From Desulfobacteraceae bacterium UBA2174 (GTDB lineage: Bacteria > Desulfobacterota > Desulfobacteria > Desulfobacterales > UBA2174): DNA of 64,000 bases. The DNA is taken from positions 83,392 through 147,391 of the forward strand of contig DCWA01000012.1 in NCBI GenBank assembly GCA_002327445.1, given 5' to 3'. Under the pieces are notes generated by a model, which saw only the letters and a list, made by a program, of their open reading frames with translations, had not been told where the DNA came from and did no database searches. Of the stretch, positions 45,217 through 54,042 are shown in pieces. Made by a program: the position numbers and the translations under genes. How positions within the stretch are numbered: the first letter of the stretch is position 1; the number at the start of each line of letters is the position of its first letter.

Positions 45217-47684
45217 GCGATCGGTCACTCAAAAGCTGGCTCCAGGATCAAATCCGGATGGTTTTATCGAAACCGGTCACGCCGCCCCCCTTTATCTTCT
45301 GGTGCGACCCCCGACGCCAGTGGCGCGAGCTTCTCCACAAGACTTGCGGCGATGAGATCGAACTGTGGACCGATGAGGGTCACGAGCTGCTGCTGCGGCA
45401 CCGTTTTGTCAAAGGAGAACGTCGGCCGCGTGTGATCTGGGTCCCTCGGGGCCGATCCGATCTGAGCTATCTGCGGGTCTTTGAGGGAGAAGCACGGTTT
45501 TGGGAAATGAACCTGCTGGAAGCCTTGCGTGAATACGGCGTGGAAATTTCACGAAGCCAGGAAGACGAATTTCGGGAAGATCTCCTGGCCTATGCGTTGG
45601 CCAAAATCGATGAGCCCTTGAGCCAATGGAAGACGATTACCCCGGATGAACTGATTTCCACCGGGTTGATTCTTACCGTCCTTGCGGACTTGGGGAAGCC
45701 CATCGAGGAAAGAATCGGCGACGAAAAGCGGAATATGTTCAACCGCCGCGTCACCGCCGACTTCGGCTTTCCGGAGCCCGATCCCGAGCAGCCGGATCAG
45801 TGGCGGGTTCGGGTGGTGGCCTGCTTGCTGGCAACCGATCTCGCCCAAAAGCTCGACAAAGACGGTCTTGCGGAATGGGTCATCCCGCCGGGAAGCATCA
45901 GAAAGCGGGCCTTGGCGCTTTTGAATCAGTGGCAGCGGGACCTCCAACTTTTGCCCCATCTGGAGAAATTGGCCGTCCAGGCCGACGCCCTGCTGAATCT
46001 CCAACCGCTGTTGGCCGACAGCCCCAGTTCGCTGTCCGAGCCGCTGGCCTCCTTCAAGGCGGAAACAGCCCTTTTCCTTGAAGAACTCAGCCGGATCGAG
46101 GCATTCGACAAATTCCAGGAAATGGCCCTCTACCTTGCCCGCAAGACAGATACCTATCGGCGCTTTGCCGAGGGTTTTTGGGGGCAGCAGGCCAATCGCA
46201 AGGTGCCTTGGCAGTCCCTGGTCATATTGGGCCAAGCCGCTGATGTGCTTAGAAAAAACGATGGTGTCGAAGACGGATGGCACGATCTGAAACAGGCAAT
46301 TGCCTGGTATGTCGAAGACGGTTGGCAAATCGATGCCCGCGGAGAGGCGTTGATGCAGGAATGGCCGGCCCCGGATGAATCCCTGTGTGCCATCCAGAAA
46401 ACACTGCGCCAAAGCTTTGTCCGGATTCTCGACCGGACCAATACGGTTTTCGCTGAACTGGCCTCCAAGGACCGCTTTTGGCCCGTCCATTCCGGTCTGC
46501 GCTACACCGGAGAGGACCTCAAGATCCGTCTCGACGAAAAACGCGACCCTACCGCGGTGATCGTCGTGGATGCATTTCGTTATGAGCTGGCCATGCGCCT
46601 GGCGCAACGGATCAATCAAGAACACGCGGCGACCATTGCCACGCTGAGCGCCTGCATGGCGCCGATTCCCACCACCACCGAATTGGGCATGGCCTATGTT
46701 TTGCCCGGTGTTGCCGGTTCTCTTCAGATCAATATCGATGCGGAAAAGGGTTGGCAGGTGCATGCCGACGGTTTCGAGCATAACCTGGCAATCGCCGAAT
46801 CCCGGCGCAAATGGCTGACGGCGGTCTACGGTGTCAAACCTTCGCATATCCTTTCGATCCCGGCTGTCTTGAAAAGCGGCGCCCAAATCCCCAAGGGAAA
46901 GACGATTTTTTTGTTCGGCGATGAGTTCGACACCCAAGGACATGAAGGCGAATTGGCCCTGTCCGGCCCGGAGAGTTATCTTGACCGCTATACCCACGTG
47001 ATCCGCAAACTACGGGATGCCGGCTATGGACGGATTTTCCTGACCACCGATCACGGCTATTTTCATCATGCGCCGGAGACCGATGAGGTTGCCGAAAAGC
47101 CTGGCGGTCAACTACTCTGGGTAACCCGACGTGCCGTGGTGGGAAAGCATCTGACCCACAAAACCGCTCTGCTGACCCAAGTGGCTGGCAGCGATCTCGA
47201 ATGTCTTACCCCGCGCAGCGTCGGCGCATTCAAAACCTATGGCGGTACAGGCTTTTTTCATCGAGGCGCGACCTTTCAAGAGTGGATCATCCCCCTGGTC
47301 TGCATCCAGTGGGTCAAGAAGTCGCAAAAGACAGGAATCGTGCTCAAGCCCATTGCCGCCATCACCACCCAGGAACCCATCGTGGAATTGGAGCCGGAGA
47401 CAAGATCCAAGAAAGACCTTTTTGGCGAGCTTTCCGAAGGCTATCTGGGGCGGCAGATTTGCATCAAAATCAGGGATGATGCTTCCGGAAAGGCCTTTTT
47501 CAAGTCGCAGGCCATCGCGGTGAGTCCCAAAGACGAGGTCCGGCAAGTGAGGCTGGAAAAGGTGCCGGGCGCCGAAGGCCGCTACGGCCAACAACTCACC
47601 CTTGTCGTGATGGACGCCGACAGCGAGGAAATTCTGCAAACCGCCGCGGTGACATTGAAAGTGGATATGGACGAATGGCTGTGA
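45213..47684 (+). CDS. pglZ: BREX phosphatase-like protein PglZ
   Basis: An 823-residue alkaline-phosphatase-superfamily protein with the PglZ domain at about residues 440-650: VIVVDAFRYELAMRLAQRI (metal-binding Asp), then IPTTTELGMAYVLPG, IFLFGDEFDTQGHEGE, and IFLTTDHGYFHH (about 608-619) completing the metal site. The N-terminal part (FIFWCDPRRQWRELL) is typical of BREX type I PglZ. It is required for BREX defence and for methylation in known systems, probably as a nuclease or regulator of PglX. It overlaps the toxin stop by four bases and the brxL start by ten bases. Confidence 0.94.
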   Translation: MSDRSLKSWLQDQIRMVLSKPVTPPPFIFWCDPRRQWRELLHKTCGDEIELWTDEGHELLLRHRFVKGERRPRVIWVPRGRSDLSYLRVFEGEARFWEMNLLEALREYGVEISRSQEDEFREDLLAYALAKIDEPLSQWKTITPDELISTGLILTVLADLGKPIEERIGDEKRNMFNRRVTADFGFPEPDPEQPDQWRVRVVACLLATDLAQKLDKDGLAEWVIPPGSIRKRALALLNQWQRDLQLLPHLEKLAVQADALLNLQPLLADSPSSLSEPLASFKAETALFLEELSRIEAFDKFQEMALYLARKTDTYRRFAEGFWGQQANRKVPWQSLVILGQAADVLRKNDGVEDGWHDLKQAIAWYVEDGWQIDARGEALMQEWPAPDESLCAIQKTLRQSFVRILDRTNTVFAELASKDRFWPVHSGLRYTGEDLKIRLDEKRDPTAVIVVDAFRYELAMRLAQRINQEHAATIATLSACMAPIPTTTELGMAYVLPGVAGSLQINIDAEKGWQVHADGFEHNLAIAESRRKWLTAVYGVKPSHILSIPAVLKSGAQIPKGKTIFLFGDEFDTQGHEGELALSGPESYLDRYTHVIRKLRDAGYGRIFLTTDHGYFHHAPETDEVAEKPGGQLLWVTRRAVVGKHLTHKTALLTQVAGSDLECLTPRSVGAFKTYGGTGFFHRGATFQEWIIPLVCIQWVKKSQKTGIVLKPIAAITTQEPIVELEPETRSKKDLFGELSEGYLGRQICIKIRDDASGKAFFKSQAIAVSPKDEVRQVRLEKVPGAEGRYGQQLTLVVMDADSEEILQTAAVTLKVDMDEWL

Positions 47685-49771
47685 AGGAACCAACGAATCA
47701 CCCGGCCGACTGGGTTGATGCACTGGACCGGAAGCTCTTTGAGGCCTTTCCCGGGAGAGTTGTTCGCAAGGATCTGGTCAAACGTTTCAAGGTGGGGGAC
47801 AACATCCCGGTTTATGTCTTGGAGTACCTTCTGGGAAAGTACTGCTCCACCACCCATGAAGTGGAAATCGAGGAAGGCATCCGGCGGGTCAAAGATGTGA
47901 TTTCCGAACGGATCGTCCGGGCCGACCGGGGTGAGTTGATCAAGTCCAACCTCAGAAAGCATGGTGTCCATAAGCTGATCGACCTGGTGACGGTCACTTT
48001 CGATGAAAAGGACGCCGGTGGGAAATATTGGGCATCTCTGGCTGCGGCAGGCATGGACCATGTCCATATTGCCGAGTCCCTGGTTTACGCCCATGAGCGC
48101 CTGTTGACCGGAGGGATCTGGGCCAATCTGGAAATCACCTACGACGAGACCCGAATGCACAAGGGGATGACAAGGCCCTTTGTTCTCAACCGTCTCCAGC
48201 CGATTCAGATCGCCAGTGCCAACCTGGAAGAGTTCGTCGCCGGCCGGGCACGCTTCACGAGGGATGAATGGATCGATATCCTTCTGCGAACAATGGGGTA
48301 CGAGGCAACTCACGACGATTTTTCTCCTCGCCGGAAACTGCTCTTTCTAACCCGCTTGATTCCCATGGTGGAAAAGAATTTCAACCTCATCGAACTCGGA
48401 CCCAGGGGGACCGGCAAATCTTACATTTACCGTGAAATTTCGCCTTATGTGATTTTGTTAAGCGGGGGGCAGGGTTCGGTGGCCGATCTGTTCGGCTGGA
48501 AGAACCGCAAGGACAAGCCCGGTCTGGTGGTGCGTTACGATTTGGTGGCCTTCGATGAAGTGGCCGGCCCCAACTTCAAGAAGGAAAACGACAAACAGAT
48601 GTACAAGGGCTATATGGAGCAGCGGTCGTTTTCACGGGGTGATGACAAAGGAACCATCCAGGCGGACGCGGGGATCGTTTTCAACGGCAACATCGACGGC
48701 GATGTCGAGTCCATCGCCCGGGTGTCGCACCTGTTTACCCCCTTGCCCGACTCCATCCGCAACGACATGGCCTTTCACGATCGCTGGCACGCCTATCTGC
48801 CGGGCTGGGAAATGCCAAAAATGCAAACGGCGTATTTCACCGATCACCTTGGATTCATTTCAGATTACATTGCCGAGATATTCCACGAAGGATTGCGCAA
48901 CCGCAACTTTGCCGACGCCCATGAGAAGTATTTTTCCTTCGGCAACCATGTGGAAGCGAGGGACAGAACCGCCGTTGTCAAAACGGTCTCCGGGCTGGTC
49001 AAATTGCTCCATCCGGCCAACGATCCCGGTCGCGGGGAAATGGAAGAATACGTTCGCTTTGCCCTGGAGATGCGCCGGCGTGTCAAGGAGCAGCTCAAAC
49101 GCATGGGCGGCATCGAGTACGCCAAAGTCAATTTCTCCTACCTGCACAAGGAAACGGGCGAGGAGCAATTCATCGGGTGCCCCGAATTGGGGACCATTCA
49201 ACTCATCCCCGACACCCCCCTGCCGCCGGGGGACATCTTCACCATCGGCTTTGATCCCGCGGAAAGCCGTTACGGCCTTTATCGCATTCAGATCAACGTT
49301 TCGGTGGGTTCCGGGAAATTCCAGCTTGTCGGAACATCCTCAAAGAAAATCCGGGAAGCGGCCAAGATGGCTCATGACTTTTTGAAAACCAATGCCCGGA
49401 AGATCGGCATCGATCGGGAACTGGCCGGCTACGATGTCAACATCCAGGTGATCAGCCTAATGCAGGGCAAAGACGCCCACGACCTGGGCGTGGCATTCTT
49501 CGTGGGATTGGTTTCCGCCATTTTGTCCCGGACGGTTGCGGCAGGCCTGGTGGTCCTCGGCGAAATGAGCCTGCACGGTGTGTTAAGTCATGTGGAGGGA
49601 CTGGGCGACAAGCTACGTGTGGCCATGGATGCCGGAGCTCGGCGCATCATGATTCCCACGGCCAACCGCAAAGACTTCGCCACCTTGCCCGATGAGGTGA
49701 TCGACAAGATGCAGATCGAATTTTACAGCGATCCGGCCCAAGCCGCTTTCAAGGCATTGAGTTCTGCGTGA
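47675..49771 (+). CDS. brxL: BREX Lon-like protein BrxL
   Basis: A 698-residue protein with the BrxL order: an N-terminal BREX-specific region (DALDRKLFEAFPGRVVRKDL), AAA+ ATPase with Walker A LGPRGTGKSYIYREI (about residues 240-254) and Walker B DLVAFDEVAGPN, then a Lon-like C-terminal domain (about 590-698). At the site where Lon has its nucleophile (DGPSAG) this protein reads GKDAHDLG, so protease activity is doubtful. The domain may serve in oligomerisation and DNA translocation, as found for BrxL. It is the last gene of the type I cluster and overlaps pglZ by ten bases. Downstream is a short unrelated gap and the LpxR-type gene on the other strand. Confidence 0.95.
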   Translation: MAVKEPTNHPADWVDALDRKLFEAFPGRVVRKDLVKRFKVGDNIPVYVLEYLLGKYCSTTHEVEIEEGIRRVKDVISERIVRADRGELIKSNLRKHGVHKLIDLVTVTFDEKDAGGKYWASLAAAGMDHVHIAESLVYAHERLLTGGIWANLEITYDETRMHKGMTRPFVLNRLQPIQIASANLEEFVAGRARFTRDEWIDILLRTMGYEATHDDFSPRRKLLFLTRLIPMVEKNFNLIELGPRGTGKSYIYREISPYVILLSGGQGSVADLFGWKNRKDKPGLVVRYDLVAFDEVAGPNFKKENDKQMYKGYMEQRSFSRGDDKGTIQADAGIVFNGNIDGDVESIARVSHLFTPLPDSIRNDMAFHDRWHAYLPGWEMPKMQTAYFTDHLGFISDYIAEIFHEGLRNRNFADAHEKYFSFGNHVEARDRTAVVKTVSGLVKLLHPANDPGRGEMEEYVRFALEMRRRVKEQLKRMGGIEYAKVNFSYLHKETGEEQFIGCPELGTIQLIPDTPLPPGDIFTIGFDPAESRYGLYRIQINVSVGSGKFQLVGTSSKKIREAAKMAHDFLKTNARKIGIDRELAGYDVNIQVISLMQGKDAHDLGVAFFVGLVSAILSRTVAAGLVVLGEMSLHGVLSHVEGLGDKLRVAMDAGARRIMIPTANRKDFATLPDEVIDKMQIEFYSDPAQAAFKALSSA

Positions 49772-49850
49772 CCTTGGCCCTATGTCGGGGAAATCTTGGC
49801 GGGGATAAAAGCATTTGGGACGATTTAACTGTTTTTGTTCTACGCCGCCC

Positions 49851-50858
49851 TCAGTAGAGCACCGTCAGATTGATGGCACCGTACTCGCTCGGCTCGTGCT
49901 GGCCGTCGAACTCCTTGGAGCGAAAGACGTTGGTGAACGAGAGGCGCACCCGGCGCCAACGCACCGCGGCGCCGACCTGGAAATCGCCCACCGCCATCTT
50001 GCGGTCCACGCTGTGGCTGTCCTCGAAGGTGTTGCCGTCCAGAAAGATGTTGCGCAGCATGGCGCGCCCTTCCACGCCGGCAAACAGGTAGGCGCTGAAG
50101 GCTTGGTCGGAGCGGAAGTAGGCCGTTCCCGGAAACCCGGGGCGGATGACGGGGGGGCCGATATCGTTGCGCAGATTTTGCCCGGCGCGCAGCATCAACC
50201 CGCCGCCGGCATAGGTATAGATGTTCCCCAGGGCCCCCACCAGGTGAGGGGCTGCCGAGAATTCCAGCCAGGATTCCCCCATCCGTCCGAAACGCTCCCA
50301 GACCCGGTTGTAGGTAAGGTTGATCCCCGGCTCGTCATGGAGCTGATGGTCCCAGCCTTCGGGGGTGCGGGCATCGATGAGCTTGTGCCAGCGCCGCTGG
50401 ATGTCGTCGGCCAGGCTGCTGGGGCCCACGATCCCGAAGGTGAGATCGAAGCTGTTGCTTACGCGATAGTCGGCCGTTTCCTCGAGGATGCCCAAAAGCG
50501 TGACACTGCCGTAGAGCCAGCCGGCGTAGGGGCGGTCGTCGACGATGAGGTCCGGGTTTTCGATGTCGTCCGGGGTGTAGATGTTCTGCCCGATGGAAAA
50601 TTCCATTCCCCGATCATGGCCGGGCCGGAAAAAGGGAACGTGTTGGCCGAGACGCTTGAGCCACTCGGGCGCCTCGCCGGCCGGCGCCAGGGAAAACTTG
50701 GTCCCGTGGGTATAGTGACGATCGGCACCGCTGCCCCAGAGGTCGTTTTCCAACTGGAGGCTCCAGTAGGCGATGCGCGGGTCATCCTGTCCGAGGCAGG
50801 GCGCCGCAAAGTAAAACAGGGCACCCAGGAGAACGATGGGGACAAAGCTCATGCGCAT
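49851..50858 (-). CDS. lpxR: Lipid A 3'-O-deacylase, LpxR family
   Basis: A 335-residue outer-membrane protein (DUF2219). A signal peptide (FVPIVLLGALFYFAAPCLGQ) precedes the mature start WSLQLENDLWGSGADRHYTH, the characteristic LpxR opening that includes calcium-binding Asn/Asp. DDRPYAGWLYGS and the C-terminal strand GAINLTVLY complete the barrel. LpxR removes the 3'-acyloxyacyl chain of lipid A in the outer leaflet, moderating surface charge. AAGGAAG about eight bases before the ATG at 50858 supports that start; longer frames are antisense to the stress protein. The mode of regulation is not visible. Confidence 0.9.
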   Translation of the reverse strand: MRMSFVPIVLLGALFYFAAPCLGQDDPRIAYWSLQLENDLWGSGADRHYTHGTKFSLAPAGEAPEWLKRLGQHVPFFRPGHDRGMEFSIGQNIYTPDDIENPDLIVDDRPYAGWLYGSVTLLGILEETADYRVSNSFDLTFGIVGPSSLADDIQRRWHKLIDARTPEGWDHQLHDEPGINLTYNRVWERFGRMGESWLEFSAAPHLVGALGNIYTYAGGGLMLRAGQNLRNDIGPPVIRPGFPGTAYFRSDQAFSAYLFAGVEGRAMLRNIFLDGNTFEDSHSVDRKMAVGDFQVGAAVRWRRVRLSFTNVFRSKEFDGQHEPSEYGAINLTVLY

Positions 50859-51036
50859 ATCGGTTTCTTCCTTCGGATCGGGAAGCGGGTGAAATTTGCC
50901 AGCCTGTTCAAATCGGGATATGCTTTGACATCCATCGGCGACGCGGGCGCCGTTTGAGTCTGTTTCCGCCCACCGGGGCGGGAACCCTGAACCGACGCGA
51001 CCCATCCCGGCCGGTGGACCAGCGAAAGGAGGCGCC

Positions 51037-51510
51037 ATGTATCGCAGCATTCTGGTTCCCCTGGACGGCTCCCCCTTGGCCGAAGCCATCTTGCCGGAGA
51101 TCGAAAAACTCGCCAGCGGTTCCGCCATGCCCCGTGTGGTGCTGATCCGGGTGGTGCCGGCCCACCACATCCCGGGCCAGGATGCCATCGAGTGGCAGGC
51201 CCGCATGATTCGCCGCGCAGAGGACTACATCGAAAAAATCAAGCAGCGGCTCGAATCCCGGGGCATGACGGTGGACCACCACGTGCCCTACGGGGACCCG
51301 GCGGCCAAGATCCTCGAAATCTGCGAGCTGTACAACTACGACCTCATCGCCATGAGCACCCACGGACGCGGCGGCCTCGGCCGCTGGCTGATGGGCAGCG
51401 TGGCCGACAAGGTGGTCCGTCACAGCCGCTATCCCGTCCTGTTGCGGCGCACCCAGCCCGAAGACCTGCCCGCCCTGGAACCCGAAGACACGGACGACGA
51501 CGCGGCCTGA
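51037..51510 (+). CDS. Universal stress protein, UspA family
   Basis: A 157-residue single-domain stress protein. It starts YRSILVPLDGSPLAEAILPE and has the nucleotide loop MSTHGRGGLGRWLMGSVADK, a full match to the G-x2-G-x9-G(S/T) pattern of ATP-binding members, followed by HSRYPVLLRR. AAAGGAGG lies about seven bases before the ATG. It is divergently transcribed from the lpxR-like gene and converges with coaE. It is the second such protein in the window; the two differ enough not to be recent duplicates. Confidence 0.92.
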   Translation: MYRSILVPLDGSPLAEAILPEIEKLASGSAMPRVVLIRVVPAHHIPGQDAIEWQARMIRRAEDYIEKIKQRLESRGMTVDHHVPYGDPAAKILEICELYNYDLIAMSTHGRGGLGRWLMGSVADKVVRHSRYPVLLRRTQPEDLPALEPEDTDDDAA

Positions 51511-51518
51511 TCCGCTCT

Positions 51519-52118
51519 TTATCGGCGGTTGAGGCGGCGCCACAAGGCTTCGGTCTGGGATCGGGTGGCATCGAGGGACCCGCTGTTGTCGATGACGACA
51601 TCGGCCCGCCGCCGTTTTTCGGCCATGGGCATCTGTGCCCGGATCCGAGCCTGCGCGTCGTCCCGCGACAGACCGTTGCGTCTCGTCAACCGCTCCATCT
51701 GCTTCGCCTCGGGGGCATAGACCACCACCACCAGCGCCAGGCCCGCATCCATCTTGGCTTCGAAAAGCAGCGGCACGTCCAGCACCACGACGCCGTGGGG
51801 GTCCGCGGCTTCGATGTCGGCCAGGCGCGCCGCCATGGCTTCTGCCACGGCCGGATGGACGATGCGTTCCAGGGCCGCCTTCTCTTCGGGATCGGCGAAC
51901 ACCCTGGCCGCCAGCCGGTCCCGGTCGATGGTCCCGTCGCTTTTCAGGATGGCGGCGCCGAATCGCGCCACCACCGCGTCAAAGGCCGGGTGTCCCCGGT
52001 CCACCACCTCCCGGGCCAGGGCGTCCGCGTCGATGATCCGGGCTCCGAATTCGGCCAACAGCCTGGCGACGGTGGATTTGCCGGTGGCGATGCCGCCGGT
52101 GAGCCCCACGATCTTCAT
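51519..52118 (-). CDS. coaE: Dephospho-CoA kinase
   Basis: Last enzyme of coenzyme A synthesis, phosphorylating the 3'-hydroxyl of dephospho-CoA. The 199-residue protein shows the P-loop IVGLTGGIATGKSTVARL (residues 3-20), DADALAREVV (about 32) and the lid and substrate motif VVLDVPLLFEAKMD (about 113-126), followed by RLTRRNGLSRDDAQARI. Length is normal. It is in the cytoplasm. It follows rtcB on the same strand by seven bases, so it is probably co-transcribed with rtcB, archease and the MoeA-like gene. Confidence 0.95.
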   Translation of the reverse strand: MKIVGLTGGIATGKSTVARLLAEFGARIIDADALAREVVDRGHPAFDAVVARFGAAILKSDGTIDRDRLAARVFADPEEKAALERIVHPAVAEAMAARLADIEAADPHGVVVLDVPLLFEAKMDAGLALVVVVYAPEAKQMERLTRRNGLSRDDAQARIRAQMPMAEKRRRADVVIDNSGSLDATRSQTEALWRRLNRR

Positions 52119-52125
52119 CGGCGCT

Positions 52126-53559
52126 TCATCCCTTCACCACCGCCAAGGGCCGCAGACGGGCCACCCGGCGGGAAATGCCGGCGCCGTGGACCACGGCCAC
52201 CACCTCGGAGACATCCTTGTAGGCTTCGGGCATTTCCTCGGCCAGGGTGTTGCGGCCGGTCCAGCGCACCAGGATGCCCCGATCTTCCAGCTCCCGATAA
52301 ATGGCCCGGCCGCGGCTCTGCTTCTTGGCCGCCGTGCGGCTGAGCAGTCTTCCGGCGCCGTGGCAGGTGGAGCCGAAGGTTTCCGCCATGGCCCGGGCCG
52401 TGCCCACCAGCACGTAGGAGGCCGTGCCCATATCGCCGGGAATGATCACCGGCTGACCCGTGGCCTGGAAGTCGTCGCTGAGGGCCTCGTGGCCCGGCGC
52501 GAAGGCCCGGGTGGCGCCCTTGCGGTGCACACAGACACGCCTCGGCTGCCCGTCCACCCGGTGGACTTCCTCCTTGGCGATGTTGTGGCACACGTCGTAG
52601 AGCAGACGCATGGAGAGAGCCGCCGGCCCCCTGGCAAGGACGCGCTGAAAGACTTCCCGGCAGCGGTGCATCAGGACCTGGCGGTTGGCCCAGGCATAAT
52701 TCGCGGCGCAGGCCATGGCGCGGCGGTAGCGCCGGCCCGTTTCGGACTGGATCGGCGCGCAGGCCAGTTGGCGGTCGGGCAGCACGATGCCGTACTCATG
52801 GACATGGCGGCTCATCTCGGCCAGAAAGTCGTCGCAGACCTGATAGCCGAAGCCCCGGGATCCGGTGTGAAGCATCACGGTCACCCGGGAGGCAAAGAGG
52901 CCGAAGGCTTGGGCCACCACCGGATCGTAAATTTCATCCACCACCCCGACTTCCACGAAATGGTTGCCCGCGCCCAGGGTGCCCAACTGCCGGCGGCCCC
53001 GCTCCAGGGCGCGGTCGCTCACCGCCTCCGGATCGGCGTCCGGCAGGCAACCCCGGTCCTCGGTGTGCTCGATGTCCGCCGGTTCGCCCAGGCCTTCCTC
53101 GACGGCCCAGCGGCTCCCCTTCTGCAGGACCCGTTTTTCCTCCTTGGGAGAGAGCTGGATGGCCCCGGTGGAACCCACCCCGCAAGGGATGTGCCGATAG
53201 AGGGCATCCACCAGATCCTTGAGACGGGGGCGCACTTCGGCTTCCACCAAGTCCGTGGTGGCCAGGCGCACCCCGCAGTTGATGTCGTAGCCCACGCCCC
53301 CGGGGGAAATCACCCCCTCCTGCCAGTCGAAGGCCGCCACGCCGCCGATGGGAAACCCGTACCCCCAGTGCATGTCGGGCATGGCGAGGGCCGCCGAGAC
53401 GATTCCCGGCAGGGAGGCCACGTTGGCCACTTGCTGAAAGGCTTCTCTCTGCTTCGGGTCTGCCATGAGCGCTTCGCTGAGGTACACCCGGCCCGGCACC
53501 CGCATCGGCTCCGCGCGGACGATCTCGCAACGGTAGGGGTCGATTCTTCGGATTTCCAC
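52126..53559 (-). CDS. rtcB: RNA-splicing ligase RtcB
   Basis: A 477-residue GTP- and manganese-dependent ligase joining 2',3'-cyclic-phosphate or 3'-phosphate RNA ends to 5'-hydroxyl ends, used in RNA repair in bacteria. Conserved parts include ISPGGVGYDINCGVRL (metal-binding Cys at about residue 97), LGAGNHFVEVG and VMLHTGSRGFGYQV, and the guanylate-accepting histidine segment GSTCHGAGRLLSRTAAKK (about 402). The archease gene lies 66 bases upstream on the same strand, which strengthens the assignment because archease activates RtcB turnover. It is close to coaE on the downstream side. Confidence 0.96.
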   Translation of the reverse strand: MEIRRIDPYRCEIVRAEPMRVPGRVYLSEALMADPKQREAFQQVANVASLPGIVSAALAMPDMHWGYGFPIGGVAAFDWQEGVISPGGVGYDINCGVRLATTDLVEAEVRPRLKDLVDALYRHIPCGVGSTGAIQLSPKEEKRVLQKGSRWAVEEGLGEPADIEHTEDRGCLPDADPEAVSDRALERGRRQLGTLGAGNHFVEVGVVDEIYDPVVAQAFGLFASRVTVMLHTGSRGFGYQVCDDFLAEMSRHVHEYGIVLPDRQLACAPIQSETGRRYRRAMACAANYAWANRQVLMHRCREVFQRVLARGPAALSMRLLYDVCHNIAKEEVHRVDGQPRRVCVHRKGATRAFAPGHEALSDDFQATGQPVIIPGDMGTASYVLVGTARAMAETFGSTCHGAGRLLSRTAAKKQSRGRAIYRELEDRGILVRWTGRNTLAEEMPEAYKDVSEVVAVVHGAGISRRVARLRPLAVVKG

Positions 53560-53625
53560 GGCCTTGCCCTCCCTTTGGAACGGAATGCCCCCGGAGAGGC
53601 CGTTCCCGCCGATGGCCCGGCGGCT

Positions 53626-54042
53626 TCACAGATCCAAAATTACCCGGGCCCGCCAAAGACCGCCTTGGTGGTCGACCCGCGCCTGATGGTACGTCACCGC
53701 CTTGATCTCGCTTTTCAGGGCGTGGCGCGCCGGATCGAAGGATTCGCCGGCGAGTCGGGCCGACAATCGCGTTTCGGAGAGGGTTTCGACGGCGGCTTCC
53801 TTGACGAGCCATTGTTCCCCGTTCATCAGGTAGAGCACTTCGCGCAGCCAGTTGATCATCAGGTCGGTCCAGTCCATCGCCTCTGCCGTGACGGTGCGCG
53901 ATTCCACCGCGCGCAGCGATCGGCGGTCGACGACCTGATCCGCCAGGGCGAGCGCCGCCTCGGCGAAAAGTGCCTCGGCATTGGCTGCTTCGATCACCAG
54001 GCCGCCGTCGGCGGTATGCTCGATGAGCCGATAAGGCGTCAA
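53626..54042 (-). CDS. Archease
   Basis: A 138-residue archease, the small activator protein that speeds RtcB turnover and widens its nucleotide use. It has the typical start YRLIEHTADGGLVIEAANAE (about residues 4-23), LMINWLREVLYLMNGE and the metal-binding late part AVTYHQARV. Its ATG overlaps the stop of the MoeA-like gene upstream (ATGA), so translation is coupled, and rtcB follows after 66 bases. Length and domain are normal. Confidence 0.95.
   Translation of the reverse strand: MTPYRLIEHTADGGLVIEAANAEALFAEAALALADQVVDRRSLRAVESRTVTAEAMDWTDLMINWLREVLYLMNGEQWLVKEAAVETLSETRLSARLAGESFDPARHALKSEIKAVTYHQARVDHQGGLWRARVILDL

Noticed and set aside
50952..50975. GC hairpin upstream of the second stress protein gene
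   Set aside because: CCGCCC/GGGCGG with a short loop is expected by chance in such GC-rich DNA and no T-run follows.
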